64,000 nt of DNA, taken from positions 47,360,743 through 47,424,742 of the forward strand of contig QVOM02000112.1 in the NCBI GenBank assembly GCA_003586115.2, in the 5' to 3' direction. The notes below the pieces were generated by a model that was not told the DNA's origin, searched no databases, and worked only from the letters and a program-made list of their open reading frames with translations. Shown here piece after piece: positions 25,964 through 38,110 of the stretch. Made by a program: the position numbers and the translations under genes. Position 1 is the stretch's first letter. Each line of letters begins with the position of its first letter. This stretch comes from Salvator merianae. Its lineage: Eukaryota; Chordata; Lepidosauria; Squamata; Teiidae.

Positions 25964-28672
25964 GTCATCCACTTGGGTCTGATCTTTGCAAGGTTGGTTA
26001 TCTGAAGACTTGGATTGGTTCAAGGGGAGTTCTGTACAAGTTTACTACCAGTTGCAGAGGAAGATTTCCAGTTCTGGTGCCAACTATACTGATGCCCTGG
26101 TTCTAATCCAAGCAAAGGGACTCTGGAACTTCTAACCACAAGAGATCTGTAATGGAATCTGTGTGAGAGCTGTGGTAGAGAACCGTCAAGAATTCTCTTA
26201 CTTATGGTCCCAAGCAAGGGCAGTTGCTGCAACTGTGCATTTCTAACCTGGGGAAAAGGATGCCTAAGTGGACAGAACTGAGGTCCTCGTGGATGTGCCA
26301 CTTTTGAGCATCCACAGGGAAAGGAACGTGGAAGGGGAACCACTTTGACAAAGCAAGACAAGGGGTGCCATCTTTGCTTAGGCAGATGATCAAAGTAGAA
26401 TCTAAAATCCTGTGTGCTGTGTGTGAAGACTAGAAGCTTCCTTGCTGATGCCCAATCCAAAATGTCAGTGTCCTACAATATGGTCCTCCTGAAGGGAGGG
26501 AATACACTACTGGTCCATTTTTAAGATGGAGTTTACAGTGGACCTGTTTTAGGCATTTGGTGACCTTAATTAGGTTTATTTCCCCTTGACTGGATTTTGA
26601 TCTTGATTGGATTTTATGTTGATTGCTTGAGCTCTGGTTGAAGTTTCTCTTTATCCCTCGGGCAATAATGCACTTGTGGCTAACATAGGTACAAGCTAAG
26701 CTCCTTGCAGCATACACATTTGATTGGGGACAGGATGATAAGGAGAAAATATGGAGTGACTATATAGTTATTTATGCCATTCCCGTCCTTTCTGAGAGAC
26801 TCACTGCTTCTCAGCTGCAGCTGCTTTTGCTCCCACTTCCAAGCCGATCTGGATTTTATGAGTTAAGGTCCTTTAGCATCTATTCAGCACTAAGAAAAAA
26901 TAATTTAAAAAGAGTCTCTAAAACTGAGACAGGGGTTGTATTATATTTAAAAGGGCAGAAATGTGTCTCTACTGTCATTCTGTGCTGAGTGAGGATTCCC
27001 CATCTGAGCAAATAAAAGAGGATGAAGTGTATTTTGTTATGGTTATTGTCTATTCTATTTTTCCATGTTTCTGTTAATCCTTTTTGTGAATTTCTTGAAG
27101 GTTATTATGATGTGAAGTGCTATGTACATATTTTAAATGAATTAATAAGCAAGACATTCAGCAAAGAATGTCTAATCTGTATTGGTCTAAGGGTCAAACA
27201 GTTGGCCTTGACTTTCTGGCCACTTCACGCATAAATCTTACCTGTTTTCCCATTTAGAAGGGTGGGCTGCATAGAAAAGTTTAAATTTCTTTGACTGCTT
27301 TAGCAATTGATCAACTTCCCCTCCCCCACCTTTTAAAAATCCAAAATTAGAAAAGTAATAAGAAGCAATACAAAATATTGGGGGTTGTCACATCCAAACA
27401 GGGAACTAGTCTTCTGCTGCTGAATAGGATGGAAATCCTTAAGTCAACAGAAAAATAAAATAGCTATTATTTAAACTGTATTGGGTTCACTTTCCTATCT
27501 TCTACTATGGCAATGGTTTGGTTTTCAGTGGAAGAACAAATTCCCATTGCACTATCTTCAATTAGAACTCAGGTCATACGTTGCCTTCATATACAGCATT
27601 CATATGTTGAAGGCACGGTAGAGAAGCCCTTTATGGTCCTTCATTGATACTGAGGAGGGATATCTGAGCAGGTGACATGTGGGTGAGGGTGAGGGACTTG
27701 CTGTTTTATTAATAGCCTTTGAAGCCTGGAAACCACAGGGAAATGGTGTTTATTGATGAAACCCAGTAAGTCCTTCTTTCCTCTTCCCTCACACTCACAC
27801 ACGACTGCTGCTGCTGCAAACCATAATACATAAAATGTCATTAAGGCATAAATGTACCTCTTTGGACTGCCATGTTTAAATCTATTTATGTGAGTGTCAG
27901 GGCTAGCCAAGAACTAGACACTGAGCCTAAGACAGGGTTAGCAACACAGCCCCACCCTCTTTTCAGTGCTTGGGTATTACTTAACTTTTAGTTTATTTCA
28001 ACAGCGGCCTGTGAGATCTGACTGCAGAATGATGGAGAAGGGAGAAGCTCTGACTGAAAGTGTCACTTTGATCTCATACCATATCTTGATCCACTGCAGG
28101 TGAAAGTAGTTTGCAAAGAAATCAAGTAAGGCTTCTGATCAGGACTCCATGACCCTGTAGTCTTGATCAGCAAACTGCTTCTGATTTAGTGTACACGAAG
28201 GTTGGATATAGGTGGCAGCCTAGCTACAGTTTTCATGTAGCCATTTGGAAATTCTTCCGATGTGAGAACTTCTTTTCTGGCTGTTTGCAACTTAAAGCTC
28301 TTTTCCACAGGAAGGAAGAAAAGGGAATAGTGCGGATCACGTAAGACATACTCAGCACATGGACTGCACATGGACTGCTGTAGCCTCTAGCATCTGTGCA
28401 AATCATTCAAATTATCCGTCTTTGAATGCATTATGACTGCATCCAGATGTGCAAAAAAGGGCATCTTGGGCCTGCAGTCACCCCACTGGGCCTGCAACCA
28501 GCCTCTGAAGCATGAAAACTACCATCAGAGGTGTCCTGCTAGTAAACCTGACAAAAAGCTCCAAGGGCATTGTTTGCTCTTTCTTGCATCCCTACTGCTA
28601 CCATCTAAGAGTCAATGGAGGCACAGATGACTTATCTGGGCCTATTTCTGCCTAGTGCATTTTAGTGCTGGG
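25964..28672. other. No gene recognised
   Basis: A longer minus-strand frame (146 codons, 26020-26460) has no recognisable motif and overlaps others. A poly-purine patch and ordinary AT-rich DNA follow. From about 28430 to 28670 the sequence is GC-richer and adjoins the palindrome at 28673; it may be part of the same element. Confidence 0.4.
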
Positions 28673-28807
28673 CAGAAAATGGTTGACTTCTGGGCCATTT
28701 CCTGTACAGCACTAAGTCATGTCAGGTTTCCACCTGGTGGTTTAATGCTGACTTAGACCTGACTTAGTGTTGGTCAGGAAATGGCCCCAGAAGTCAACTA
28801 TTTTCTG
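28673..28807. repeat. Palindromic element, foldback MITE-like
   Basis: Left arm cagaaaatggttgacttctg ggccatttcctg... pairs with right arm ...caggaaatggccccagaagt caactattttctg with few mismatches, and actaagtca/tgacttagt pair nearer the centre. Arms are about 55 bp around a short central region. Similarity between the arms stops at cagaaaat / attttctg. No flanking target duplication was found, so it could also be an internal part of a larger element. Confidence 0.75.
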
Positions 28808-31800
28808 TTGACTTTGAAGTTTAAAACTTTTGTTCTGCTGTTTCAAATATTCCAGGGACAGGAGACATCAGTCATATACATCATAATCCTTCTTGCCCAG
28901 TAGCAGGGTCAAAGGATCCTACCATAATGACAACCCTTTTCCTGACTGTCAAGAGGTACCCCATGTATCCAATAAGTCAGTGATTCCCAATACCCCCAGG
29001 TGTACAAACCAGGGCATTTAGGGGTACACAAAAACACTGAATAATTGTAGAAAAAGTCACATACATCAGCAGTGAAAGATAACTAAATTAATTACAAACA
29101 TTTATGAAGGGTACAATTTATGGAAATGGGTTGCCAAGGGACTGTAATAAGTCATTACTTCATGGCTGTATTCTTCCTATTCTCTTAAATGTTTCCACCT
29201 AATATATATTCAAGTGTCCATGTATATTCCATCATAGGGGATACTTCATCAGATCTACAGTGTTATCTATTTCTCTTTCTAAGGATTAGGACTTTCCTCA
29301 GCCTTTCAAGAACATGTCTAAAGAGCTCATAATAATCTCCACTCTGTAATTATCTTTTGAGAACGTCATATATTTTGCAAAATGTGTCAACATATTGGCT
29401 ACCAATAATTTCAAATGCAAACAGGATTATTGTGTAGCTATTATTAAGATAGGCCTCAGACTTTCACTGTGCAAAAAAACTCTTCCACTTTCCCTAACAA
29501 GCACGGCCCAAATGAGGCTTCTTTTGCAAAAATTGGAATCCTAACTGACCTTTGTACACCAAGTACTCTTGAAACTTGCATTTCCCCCTCTTGTTCCAGC
29601 CATGTAATATTCATCTGTGGGTCCGATTTTTATACTTTCCATTCTGGCTGAAATCCAAAGTGCTGCTTAAGGTGTAGAATGTATATACTCAATAGAATTT
29701 AAGGCTCCTCCCTCCTTCACCATGCCAAGTCCTATCCATACTACATCAGTGACTGAAGTAAAAAAAAAAAAAAAGGCGCATTTTACAAGGGCTGTTGAGA
29801 CCAACTTAAGGTTGTTCCAGTTGTGTTTCAGTTCTGAATGATTGCCCATGCCCAACTGGTCATCTTTATTTCAGTGGTCACTGATGACTTAAAATGGCTA
29901 GCAATGCTTCTGAGTTAGCCAAACTTCTGGTTTTCTAGTTATTTTGTGATGGGCACTGCAGGTATGGAATGGCTCAGGAAGGCAATGGTTAATTTTTATA
30001 CAATCCATTAATGTAGAATAATTATTACAAATTTAATATTTTCTCATGGAAATGCTGTTACTAACTCGGTTGCAGTTTAATGCAGCTCCCTGCAGTTGCC
30101 AGAGAATAGAAGGTATAAATCAGGTTAAACTGGGTATTACTTTTATTGTTCACTAATTTGAAAGAAAGATCTTTATAGTTCAGGCCAGTCTATGAGGCCA
30201 GGAAGGTTGATGTTCCTGCACAGAAGATGTGTCTTATCAGCACCATTATGAACCATCAGTTTGCCAGAAGCGTCACACTGAAGAGCCCAGTGAGGCCTTA
30301 ATTGTTGCCTGCAGCCATCAGAGCAATGGGTATGGGCCAGGCAATCTGCCCATCTAAACCCCATTCAGACTAGGGCTGCTGCACTGTACTATACCATTGG
30401 AAGACTAGTACCTGCTAAATAACAGGTGTAAGCAATCTGAAGCGTATTTTCCCCTTTACTTAGTCTTCCTTTCTGTGTATTTTGTTGTAGCACAAGTACC
30501 AGCCCAAGTGAAGTCTGGAACTAGCAGCAGTTCCATGGTGAGAAATAGCTGTTGATACCATTGAGGAAATTAGGATGATCTATCATATTTGCAGTTTGTA
30601 CCGTCCCGTTTATTTATTACACTGCGTTGCTTATACTGAATGCTTTGTAAGATCTGAGCAGGTTTCCTTCAAAGTAAGATTCATTGATTTAAGTGAGCTT
30701 ATTTCCAAATACATCTATAAATTAAAATCTAACACTATTGTTTAATAATTCCAGATACATACATAATCTAGATAAAGCTTAGACAGTTGCCATTCTTCAA
30801 TCAACTTCACAAAAGCTGTCTAGACCTCTGAAGCTTTCACCAATAGAAAGAAATGCAAAAGATATCACGTCTCCTAGGTTCCACCTCATACTATACACTA
30901 CAAAAGAGTATTATGCTAACATGTGATGTAAGAATATCTCTTAATGTTAATTTAAAGCTGAATCAGAAAAATGAGAATTATGTTAAGCAGAATCACTGTA
31001 CAAACAGGGATGTTCAAAGCACCTTTTAAAGTGCCTTTTGAAACATTAGAAATGGCATTATGTTCTATGAGGGGGCCAGGACTTCTAGGTGAAACATCTA
31101 GCAAATGGCCCTAGCGACACAATGAGCAATCAACACAGCTTGTTCTTCTGTTGCCCCTCTCAGCTTTCTTGGAGCCTGGTGGGGGTGGACTGTCCATCTT
31201 ATCATGCCATGCAATGATCTCATCCCACGGTGACCCATTAATATGGCCCCACTGGGTCTTTCCCCAGGCTCTTCCAGACCTCTGGAGAGCCATAAATGTT
31301 TCCCCCTGACAGAAGCCTGGCGGGGCTTGAAGGCAGTGCTGCCAACTGAAATGTTGGAATGGTGCTAGATGCATGCCGAAAAGGTGCTGAAAAGCTCCAA
31401 ATGCATCTTGGAAAAAGGCTTACAAAGGCACTAAGAATATTGATTGTAAAATTTAGAAAGTAGCACATTACAATGCATTACTATCACTTACCAGTGCAGT
31501 GAAATTTATTCAAGATCTTCTCTCTTTTCTCTTGGGAGTGGTAGATGTTTATCAAAGCCTGCACACCAATGCTTTGCCTTCTTTCCTGGGTATGTTTCCA
31601 GGGTAAAGGGGAGTCCTTAAACCTTCTTTAAACTAATTTTTAATTTATTTATTTTTTATTTAAAATTTTGCTCCGACTGCAACCTGTGGTGAAGTAGGTA
31701 AGTGGAGGCTGATGCTCCATTCGGGAAACCAAACAATGCAGGAAGAATGCTTCCTCCTGTGTGTTTTCAGTCTATGAGAGGGAGTTCTGGATTGACGTTA

Positions 31801-31889
31801 CACTCAACGAATGCCCACTTAAATTTCTCTACAGGATAGAGTTTTATTTCTTTTCTCATGTTTTGAATGGCCAAGTTTTCTTTATGTCA
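28808..31889. other. No gene seen
   Basis: AT-leaning sequence with a 15-A run at 29760-29774. Nothing else assignable. The word tggaagactagt at about 30400 resembles the start of miR-7 but does not continue as that microRNA. Confidence 0.45.
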
Positions 31890-32385
31890 AAAGAGCTAAA
31901 ATCCAACTAGTTCATCATCCTGTCTCACACAGTGGCCCACCAATTGCTTCTGGGCATTCTCAAGAAGAATGGGAGTCGCTGTCGTTCAGTGGTAGAGCAA
32001 ACTGCCTGGAAAGCAGAGGTTCACTGATCTGATCCCCAGCCTCCCCCCAAAAGTAGGCAGTGGCAAACCACTTCTGTACCTCTGCCAAGAAAACTGCATA
32101 GTGGTACCCATGTGGGTGCCCATGCAGTCAACCACGAGTCTGCCACAACTCGGTGGTACCCAACAACAACAATTCTCAAGCAGAAGACAAAGGAAAAATC
32201 CTCACCTGCTCTCAACTCCCTGCAAATCTCCTTTAAAGGCATCCTGCCTGTTTCTCCAACCTGGAGGCAGTATCTAGGCATCAGTTTTAGTAACCGTTGA
32301 TTCACCTGTCCTCCATGAATTTGTCTAACCCTTTCTTAAAGCTATCCAGGCTGGTTGCTGTCACCACCTCTTCTGCTAAAAATGC
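31890..32385 (-). mobile_element. L2/CR1-type LINE 3' UTR, minus strand, split by a SINE
   Basis: Read on the minus strand, ggttggagaaacaggcagga tgcc..., cttctgcttgagaat and gggccactgtgtgagacagg occur in the same order as in the copies at 42060-42305 and 25741-25879. Its more upstream part, at about 32310-32385, gives the recalled 'ctttaaaagggattagacaaattcatggagg' type sequence in reverse (ccatgaatttgtctaaccct). A tRNA-derived SINE at 31969-32171 cuts it in two. The element is non-coding. Confidence 0.8.
31969..32171 (+). mobile_element. tRNA-derived SINE copy 1, with target duplication
   Basis: The 5' part resembles a tRNA with pol III promoter boxes: A-box-like gtcgttcagtggtagagcaa and B-box-like gatctgatccccag. 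A conserved body follows (ggcagtggcaaaccacttct, tgccaagaaaactgcatag, gtgcccatgcagtcaaccac), then a tail of caacaacaacaa. The closing part ...gagtctgccacaactcgg faintly recalls the BovB 3' end, as expected for a SINE mobilised by BovB machinery (inference). Duplicated flanks attctcaagaaga (31956-31968) and attctcaagcaga (32172-32184) differ at one of 13 bases. A second copy is at 58469-58667. Confidence 0.88.
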
Positions 32386-33518
32386 AAAAATGCACTATAT
32401 CTAGCGCCAAAAGCACTAAGTTGGCAACACTAGCAAAGAGAGGTCCCAGCAGGCTCAAAATTATGCGCTGTTGCGGGACGACATAATTGCATGGCAGGAT
32501 ACAATGGGCAGCCCCATTGCCCAGGCCTCAGGGAGGCTGAGCGAGGCAGTTCAGGAGGAAAGTGAGCTAAACTGAGTGCTCACTTGCCTCCTAGGACCAA
32601 GTTTGTTTCAAAGAGCATTCAGATGACATTTTGAACATCTCTGGCAGGATCCACATGAGGGTGGATCCTGATGCCAGAAGGGCTGAAACTCTTACTCCAG
32701 CCATTGAGGCAGGAAGCATGGTGTTCTCCTGTCTGCTCCTCAACCCACCCACTTACGGCAGGTGGCCACCTGATCTACACCCAGCCACAGTAATGAGAAG
32801 GCTGCGGAACTTTCATTCACCATTTCTGCCCGGGATTGTTTTTGAAGGTCCTGGACGTCAGTCATTTTCTGTGGCTTCAAAAACAGCGCTGTGCACGGAG
32901 GCAGGAACAGAAGGACACTGGAAAGTGCTGTCAGAGTGCTTTCTCCTGCTCTGTGGAAAAAACTGTTTTGACAATGCTTTACATCCCTCCATGGCAGGAT
33001 TGTGGCCCAGGGAGATGCTGAGTTATGTGGACCCTCTGCCCTTCAGGCTACCTTATGCCACCATGCCTCTATTTCTGATCCACTCCTCTGAACACAAAAG
33101 GTTTGTGTACTACATTTCTGTGCAACATCAAACAAAAGCTTCCACCCGCCTCTCTTCTACGTTAAAAAATGCCAGATCCTGCTATAGATGGTCAATAAAT
33201 CTTGTAGTACACCTATTAAACTAAAGAAGTCTGAAACACAAAATGTGTGACAGGCTTCACAATGAGAGTAAATGCTGTGATGCTCCTTGAACGGCTTAGG
33301 TACTGAAAGAGCATGGTGGATGATTTTCCACTAGAAAAATCAGAGTTGTCTTACGTGCATGAAAGTTAGTGATCATGGAGCTGGGGGGGGGGGGTTTCCT
33401 CATGCCCCTGTCTCCTCTTCAACAAAAAGAAAGTTGTCTCTCAGACACACATGCACACAACTTGATGACTGAAAAGAGAAACAATGCTACACAACAGACA
33501 TCTAGACGAAAAGAGCAA
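32386..33518. other. No gene recognised; long open frame without motif
   Basis: The frame 32631-33224 (+, 197 codons) is one of the two longest plus-strand frames in the window. It has no recognisable domain, signal peptide or splice context, and composition does not differ clearly from its surroundings. A 10-base G run lies near 33384. I regard the frame as probably non-coding. Confidence 0.45.
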
Positions 33519-33720
33519 TCTAGTATAGTGTGGGGGCTACAGTTTAAAGCTGAAACTTAGCAGGGCGTGAGTTTGTACCCCTACTCGCTCAAGAATTCTC
33601 AGCAGGTGATTTGAGGCCAGTCACAGGATTTGGGGGAGGAAAAAAAATGGAGGGAAAAAAAATGGTGTATACCGCCTTGGACACCTGGAAGGAAAGGGAG
33701 GGCATAAATGCCAAAATAAA
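33519..33720 (+). mobile_element. Second tRNA-type SINE family, decayed copy
   Basis: The order is tagtatagtgtgggggctac, a tRNA-like leader; gtttgtacccctactcgctc; ggccagtcacaggatttggg; tataccgccttggacacctg; and gggcataaatgccaaaataaatg. This matches a recalled squamate SINE whose copies run 'agtgtagtggttaagag ... ggccagtcacag ... ccgccttga ... gcggtataaat'. It differs from the SINE at 31969. An internal duplicate (gggaggaaaaaaaatgg / agggaaaaaaaatgg) is present. Confidence 0.6.
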
Positions 33721-35100
33721 TGAATTCAAATTAAATATTTTCCAGGAAGATAATTCACTTATCTCAAGTCACACTGTCTCACAAGCACAAATGCAATATG
33801 TTTCTGATTCATCCCAGTGAAATGCAACCAGGCATGTGCTTTTAGCTTCAGAATCCATAGTTTTGGTACTGTACTTAAATCCTTTTCAGTACTGTGTACC
33901 AACCATTTCATGGTAAAGGCCTGAGCCATCTGGAGAAGTGTCAGCTGTAAAGCAAATGAGCAAGAGAATGGATGGATGGATGCCCCTACACCAAAAGCAA
34001 ATATGCCTTCTCAGTTGTGTTCTGCATGCACACTTCCAGCCAGTTATAAAAATACACTGAGCAAAACTAGGCACCCAAACCAACAAGTTCATCCTTCTAG
34101 CATAATTGAGCATTCTGTCTTTTTGCTACCAATAGAGCAATAAATAGAACTTTCCCTCAATACTGTCTTAGGAAAATTAGGAAAATTCCAAAGACAAAGA
34201 CCATAGTCACTTCCCTAGCCAACCTGTTCCATGTTTTTCAACTGTTAACTAGCTCCCTCTGTTCAAATACAATCAGAATGTTAGCATTCTTCACACATTG
34301 CCTTCTGCGGCAAAAGTTATGACAGCTCTTAAACTAGCTATGCTCTGGATTCTGTGCATATTTACTCAGCTAGTTTAAATGAGGCTTATTTCCAAATAAT
34401 GGCCGAAAAGGTTTTAATGTAATAGTACAACTTATACAGTACTTGTCTATTCAGAAGTAAAATTCGGAAGTAAAATCACTGTCATTATGGCCCTTCCTCC
34501 AAGGTTTTTTTTTTTATTTTTTCTCCAGGAAACTCAAACCAATAACCTCGTCTCACAAGAACCATGCAAAGTATGAGACAGAGACTTGAAGTTCTGAGCT
34601 TGGCCTCATTACCAATGTTCGAACCTTCCCTGGTCCTGGTTTTCCACAGGCCAGTCAGCCTGGAACCAAGGAAGCCCACTGATTGCGAAAAGTTTACTCC
34701 TGTGCTTTTAACTTCTTCCACGAGCTCAGTCTAAAACTTGCTCGTAGAGACGTCACTGGTTCAATGAATACTTATTTCCAGGCCTACAACCAGGGGCGCA
34801 ATTCCAGGCTGAATGCCAGTCCACACACTAGTTTTTCTTTTTTCCAGTTTTGCAGGCAAAATCGTAGATTGTGGTTATCTAGGATTCGATCTTAGCCCCC
34901 CCTTCTCCAAAGTCTCTGGGCGTTTCTCTCCTCCCCCTTCCCTTCCCCCCTTCCCTTCCCTTCCCCCCTTTTCCTACAGCTATTTTATCCCAATACTGCT
35001 AGGCGTTCTGTCATCTCTCTCCTGGTAATTGGCAGCAACATCTGACAAGGGATCAACCGTTGCTTGCAATCTGTTCAGTGACATTGCACACCTGGTCTTC
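33721..35100. other. No gene seen; CT-rich tract
   Basis: AT-leaning up to about 34880, then increasingly GC- and pyrimidine-rich as the CpG-rich belt begins. A (TTCCC)-type tract lies at 34931-34975. Confidence 0.45.
34931..34975. repeat. Impure (TTCCC)n pyrimidine tract
   Basis: cccttcccttcccccc is repeated several times with slips; this is a low-complexity homopyrimidine run at the edge of the CpG-rich belt. Confidence 0.8.
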
Positions 35101-35125
35101 ACATCCTTTCCCTCTCCCTCTCCAG

Positions 35126-35134
35126 CTATTTATA
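35126..35134 (-). promoter_or_regulatory. TATA-box match on the minus strand at a CpG block edge
   Basis: Read on the minus strand, gcggtataaatagctgg contains tataaatag, a close match to the TATA consensus; on the plus strand the same bases (ctatttata) resemble a MEF2-type site. It lies at the left edge of a CpG-rich block, so a minus-strand start at about 35095-35100 is conceivable. No transcript or exon evidence is visible. Confidence 0.3.
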
Positions 35135-35960
35135 CCGCTCCGACACCAGACGCGTCCGTGGCTCACAAGAGTAATAACTTTGGGCGCAACAAGGGCACCT
35201 CGAGTCATTTTTCTCGGAACCGGCCCTGCCTGTTCCGCTCTGCTGAAGACGACGCAGGCCTCTTTCCCTCGGCGTTGGAGAGCGACGCCCAGAGAAACAG
35301 GGCTTTCTAAAGGACGCCGTTTCTCCTCACACAGGGACGTCTGTGTGAAGGGGCGGTGGCTGCAATCGCTTCTACAGACACCCCCCCCATAAATCCCCTC
35401 CTAATGAAAAGCTCCCCCCCCCTCTCTCTCCCTCTCGCCGTCCTCTCGCCGCTCCGCTTCTTCCCTACACCCAGCTGATGCGGAGCGAGCCGAGCTCTTT
35501 CTCGTCTTTTCCCCAAGGTCTCTCGGACTGGCGGAGAGGGCTCCGAGAGGCAGAAAGTGCTTGTCCATCTGCAGTTAATGATCGCCTCCGGCGCTTGGGC
35601 TGGGAAATCCGCTGAGGCGAGAAAGCAGCAGAGCACAAGCATAGCCCGAAACGACTGGCGCGCGGGCTCAGCCTCGTGCTCGGAAAACGATACAGGTGCA
35701 CAGCTGGGCCGCGAGAGGAGCCCCGCTTTGCCAGGCACCAATTCTGCGTTAAGGCCGCTACCCAGCTGGGTTCCCTTCTTCTTTGATAGACTCGGGGCTC
35801 ACGATGGAAAGTGGGCCGTAAACACAGCACAACAGGTGACGACCTTCCCATCCAAACTTAAGCCCAGGCTGGAAGAGTGCAATCCCTGCCACGGACCAAT
35901 AGAACAATTTCCAGTGTAAACGCAGCGACTTAGAATGTGGCACAGAACTGGACGCTCGGG
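35130..35960. promoter_or_regulatory. CpG-rich block (probable CpG island)
   Basis: CG dinucleotides are frequent (for example cgctccgacaccagacgcgt, cggaaccggccc, gacgacgcagg), in contrast to their rarity in the first 34 kb. Overlapping frames on both strands (35307-35741, 35465-35851 on -, 35557-35919 on +) reflect stop-poor GC-rich DNA and have no recognisable motif. By analogy with vertebrate CpG islands this may be a promoter or enhancer. Limits are by eye, since no observed/expected ratio was computed. Confidence 0.55.
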
Positions 35961-36097
35961 GTTCACGTCCGGCCTTAGGCTGCAAGCGCCTTACTTCTAG
36001 CATCTGCTTCCGGTTGGCTGGGACCCTTTGGCAAGCCAGAACGGGTAGAATGCTGAACACTGAAGGAGTGTTCGGGAAAAATGCTTCTTGTTAGTAG

Positions 36098-36235
36098 AAT
36101 CATAAAGTCTTGAGTTGGGCAGGACCTTAGAAGTCACCTAGGAGCAGCTAAACAACCCCAACAGAAGGTTGCACAACCTCTGCTTGAAACCTCGTAGTGA
36201 GAAGGAAGAGGTGACTGAAAGGCAAAGTCTTTTCC
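36098..36235 (-). mobile_element. CR1-like LINE 3' end, antisense
   Basis: agaatcataaagtcttgag, gcaggaccttagaagtcacc tag, aacctctgcttgaaacctc match the recalled antisense CR1 3' region. A related fragment is at 15873-16015. It sits between CpG-rich segments. Confidence 0.6.
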
Positions 36236-37930
36236 GCTGCTGAACAGCTTATAGGACCAGGATTGCCCCTGCGCCGTGTCTGCTCCGAGTCCCCTTCCTC
36301 TTAATTTCATCCCTTTGGTATTTGCGGGACTGCAGTTGCTTGTCAGGCGGTCCGCTTACATCCAGGCTCTTCCTTTAATCAAAGTGCCCTGCCTGCCTAA
36401 GGAAATGGGATGGGGTCTAGCATGGCCAGATAGAGGAATAAGGGTACTGCTCCCTTTTCTGGCATATTAAGCAGCCCCGTCCGCGCCTGCAGGGGCACAG
36501 GCTTCCTGGTTTCACCACAACCAGCAAAAGCGCCGATGGAAACCTCTGAGGAAGAGAGGCTGGTGTACCGGTCTCCTCTGGAGTCGCCTGACCTCTCTGC
36601 ATAGATGGGAAAAAAACATAAGAACGCGATTCTCCACTTTTTGCCCTGGGCGGGGTGAACCGACATTTCCTATTGTGTGTCAGGTGAAAAATAAATAAAT
36701 AAAGAAATCCTAGGACCCGTTGGGTCTGGCCTTGAGTACAAAAGCTGCATGGAGGTCCTTTATTGCACATTTACTCAAAGAAAGAGCTTTCAGAGAATTC
36801 AGAGGGAGCGAGCGTGGATTCCGTACAGCAACAGCAAGTGAAGAATTCTTTCGCTCAGGCGCATACATTCGTGAGCCCTGTCGAGAATGAGAGCATGTAT
36901 GCCATCTTTTGGCTAGACTTTCCTTCTTCTAAGCCTTCTTCAAGCGAGGCGAAAAGCTCCGATCCTCAGCGCTAAAAAAACCACAGCCACCTCGCTTGTG
37001 GGGTCCAGAGGCAGGAGGCAAACACTAGAGGCCGTCCAAGGAAAGCCACTTCGGAAACGAGACGCAATTAGTACGAGCTGCTCTTTCATCCTCTTTCTCT
37101 TCTCGTGAGCTTTCACGTACCGATTCCGAAGGGAAAGGAGGAGAAACCAAAAAGAGGGGGGGGGAGCAGCAGCAGCAGCAAGAATGGGCTCAGGGAGGGA
37201 AGCGGCAGGACGAGTTAGATACGCCATTTGGAAACAGGCCAAGAGGAATTCCTGAAGGTTATTAAAGCGCCAGGCGGGATCCCGATCTTGTTCTCCAGCA
37301 CGTAAAGGAGGGAAATAAGCAGCCAAGAACTACAGCCAGCATCCGAAGGAGCCAACAGTGGAAACATACCCCCCCCCCAGGTTTCTGCATTTCCTTGGGT
37401 CAGTCTTCCTTGCATGAGATGCCAACTGCTCGTCCTCAACTTTCATTAGCTGTGGAAGCCTGATAGCGAAATCGTATCCAGCAGTGCTCGCACTGTTCTG
37501 TGCCTGTACAGAGCGCTGCAGGAGGAGCCCAGTCGTACTTAGTAGGAAGTACATTCCCACTAGCTGCAACAGGATGCAACCAGTCTTAGATATCCGCATC
37601 TGCACGCGTTAAACAAAAGAAGCGTTGAGGTGATAGCATGCAGACGCCAGGGTTCCATCCCACCTCTGGTTCACACGTAAAGGTCAGGGGATGCGTTTGG
37701 GTGGTGCATGTTGTTGTCCTCAGTGTTGATGAAGACATTAGTATGCAGACGCTACTACCTCTAAGCTGCTTTTGAGTCAGGTCTTTTTTTCACTGTGTGT
37801 GGCTGCTGCCAATATCTTGTAAGCCCTTATTCCAGTGCAGCTGTTCTGGTAAATTAAAGCTGCAATCGTAAACATGCTGAACCAGCTTTAAGATGATGGT
37901 TTAAGTCACAGCTTCTTGAAATCCTTGTAA
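36236..37930. other. Mixed composition inside the CpG belt, no exon recognised
   Basis: CpG occurrence is moderate. A CAG-rich stretch agcagcagcagcagcaag lies at about 37166-37182, after a G run. Frames on the minus strand at 36397-36770 and 36940-37326 show no known family features. Confidence 0.45.
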
Positions 37931-38110
37931 GGCCTTTTCTGCACTGGGCTTTATTCCAGACTATATTCCAGACGAGGGACCTGCCGTCCGCATGCTAATA
38001 CGGACTAGGACAGGCCACACCCAGGACCTGCCTTAGCCTGCACGAGCGTGTGGGCACCAAGTCCCTATTCTGGAATATAAACTGGAATAAGTCCCAGGGC
38101 AGAAAGGGCC
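37931..38110. mobile_element. MITE-A copy, 180 bp, 3-bp target duplication
   Basis: Left end ggccttttctgcactgggc and right end gcagaaagggcc belong to the family also present at 8117 and 56674, and the length is again exactly 180 bp. Arms pair with several mismatches (left ...ttattccagactatattcc; right, read in reverse, ...ttattccagtttatattcc). Flanking triplets are taa on both sides (37928-37930 and 38111-38113), the target preferred by PIF/Harbinger elements. The element lies within the CpG belt. Confidence 0.85.

Noticed and set aside
30400..30425. miR-7-like seed tggaagactagt
   Set aside because: The match stops after 12 bases and no complementary arm is present.
31975..32045. tRNA gene
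   Set aside because: The A- and B-box-like words belong to a SINE: a body, a tail and target duplications follow, and the acceptor stem is not formed.
32631..33224. 197-codon plus-strand frame
   Set aside because: No recognisable family, signal peptide or splice context; embedded in repeat-bearing DNA.
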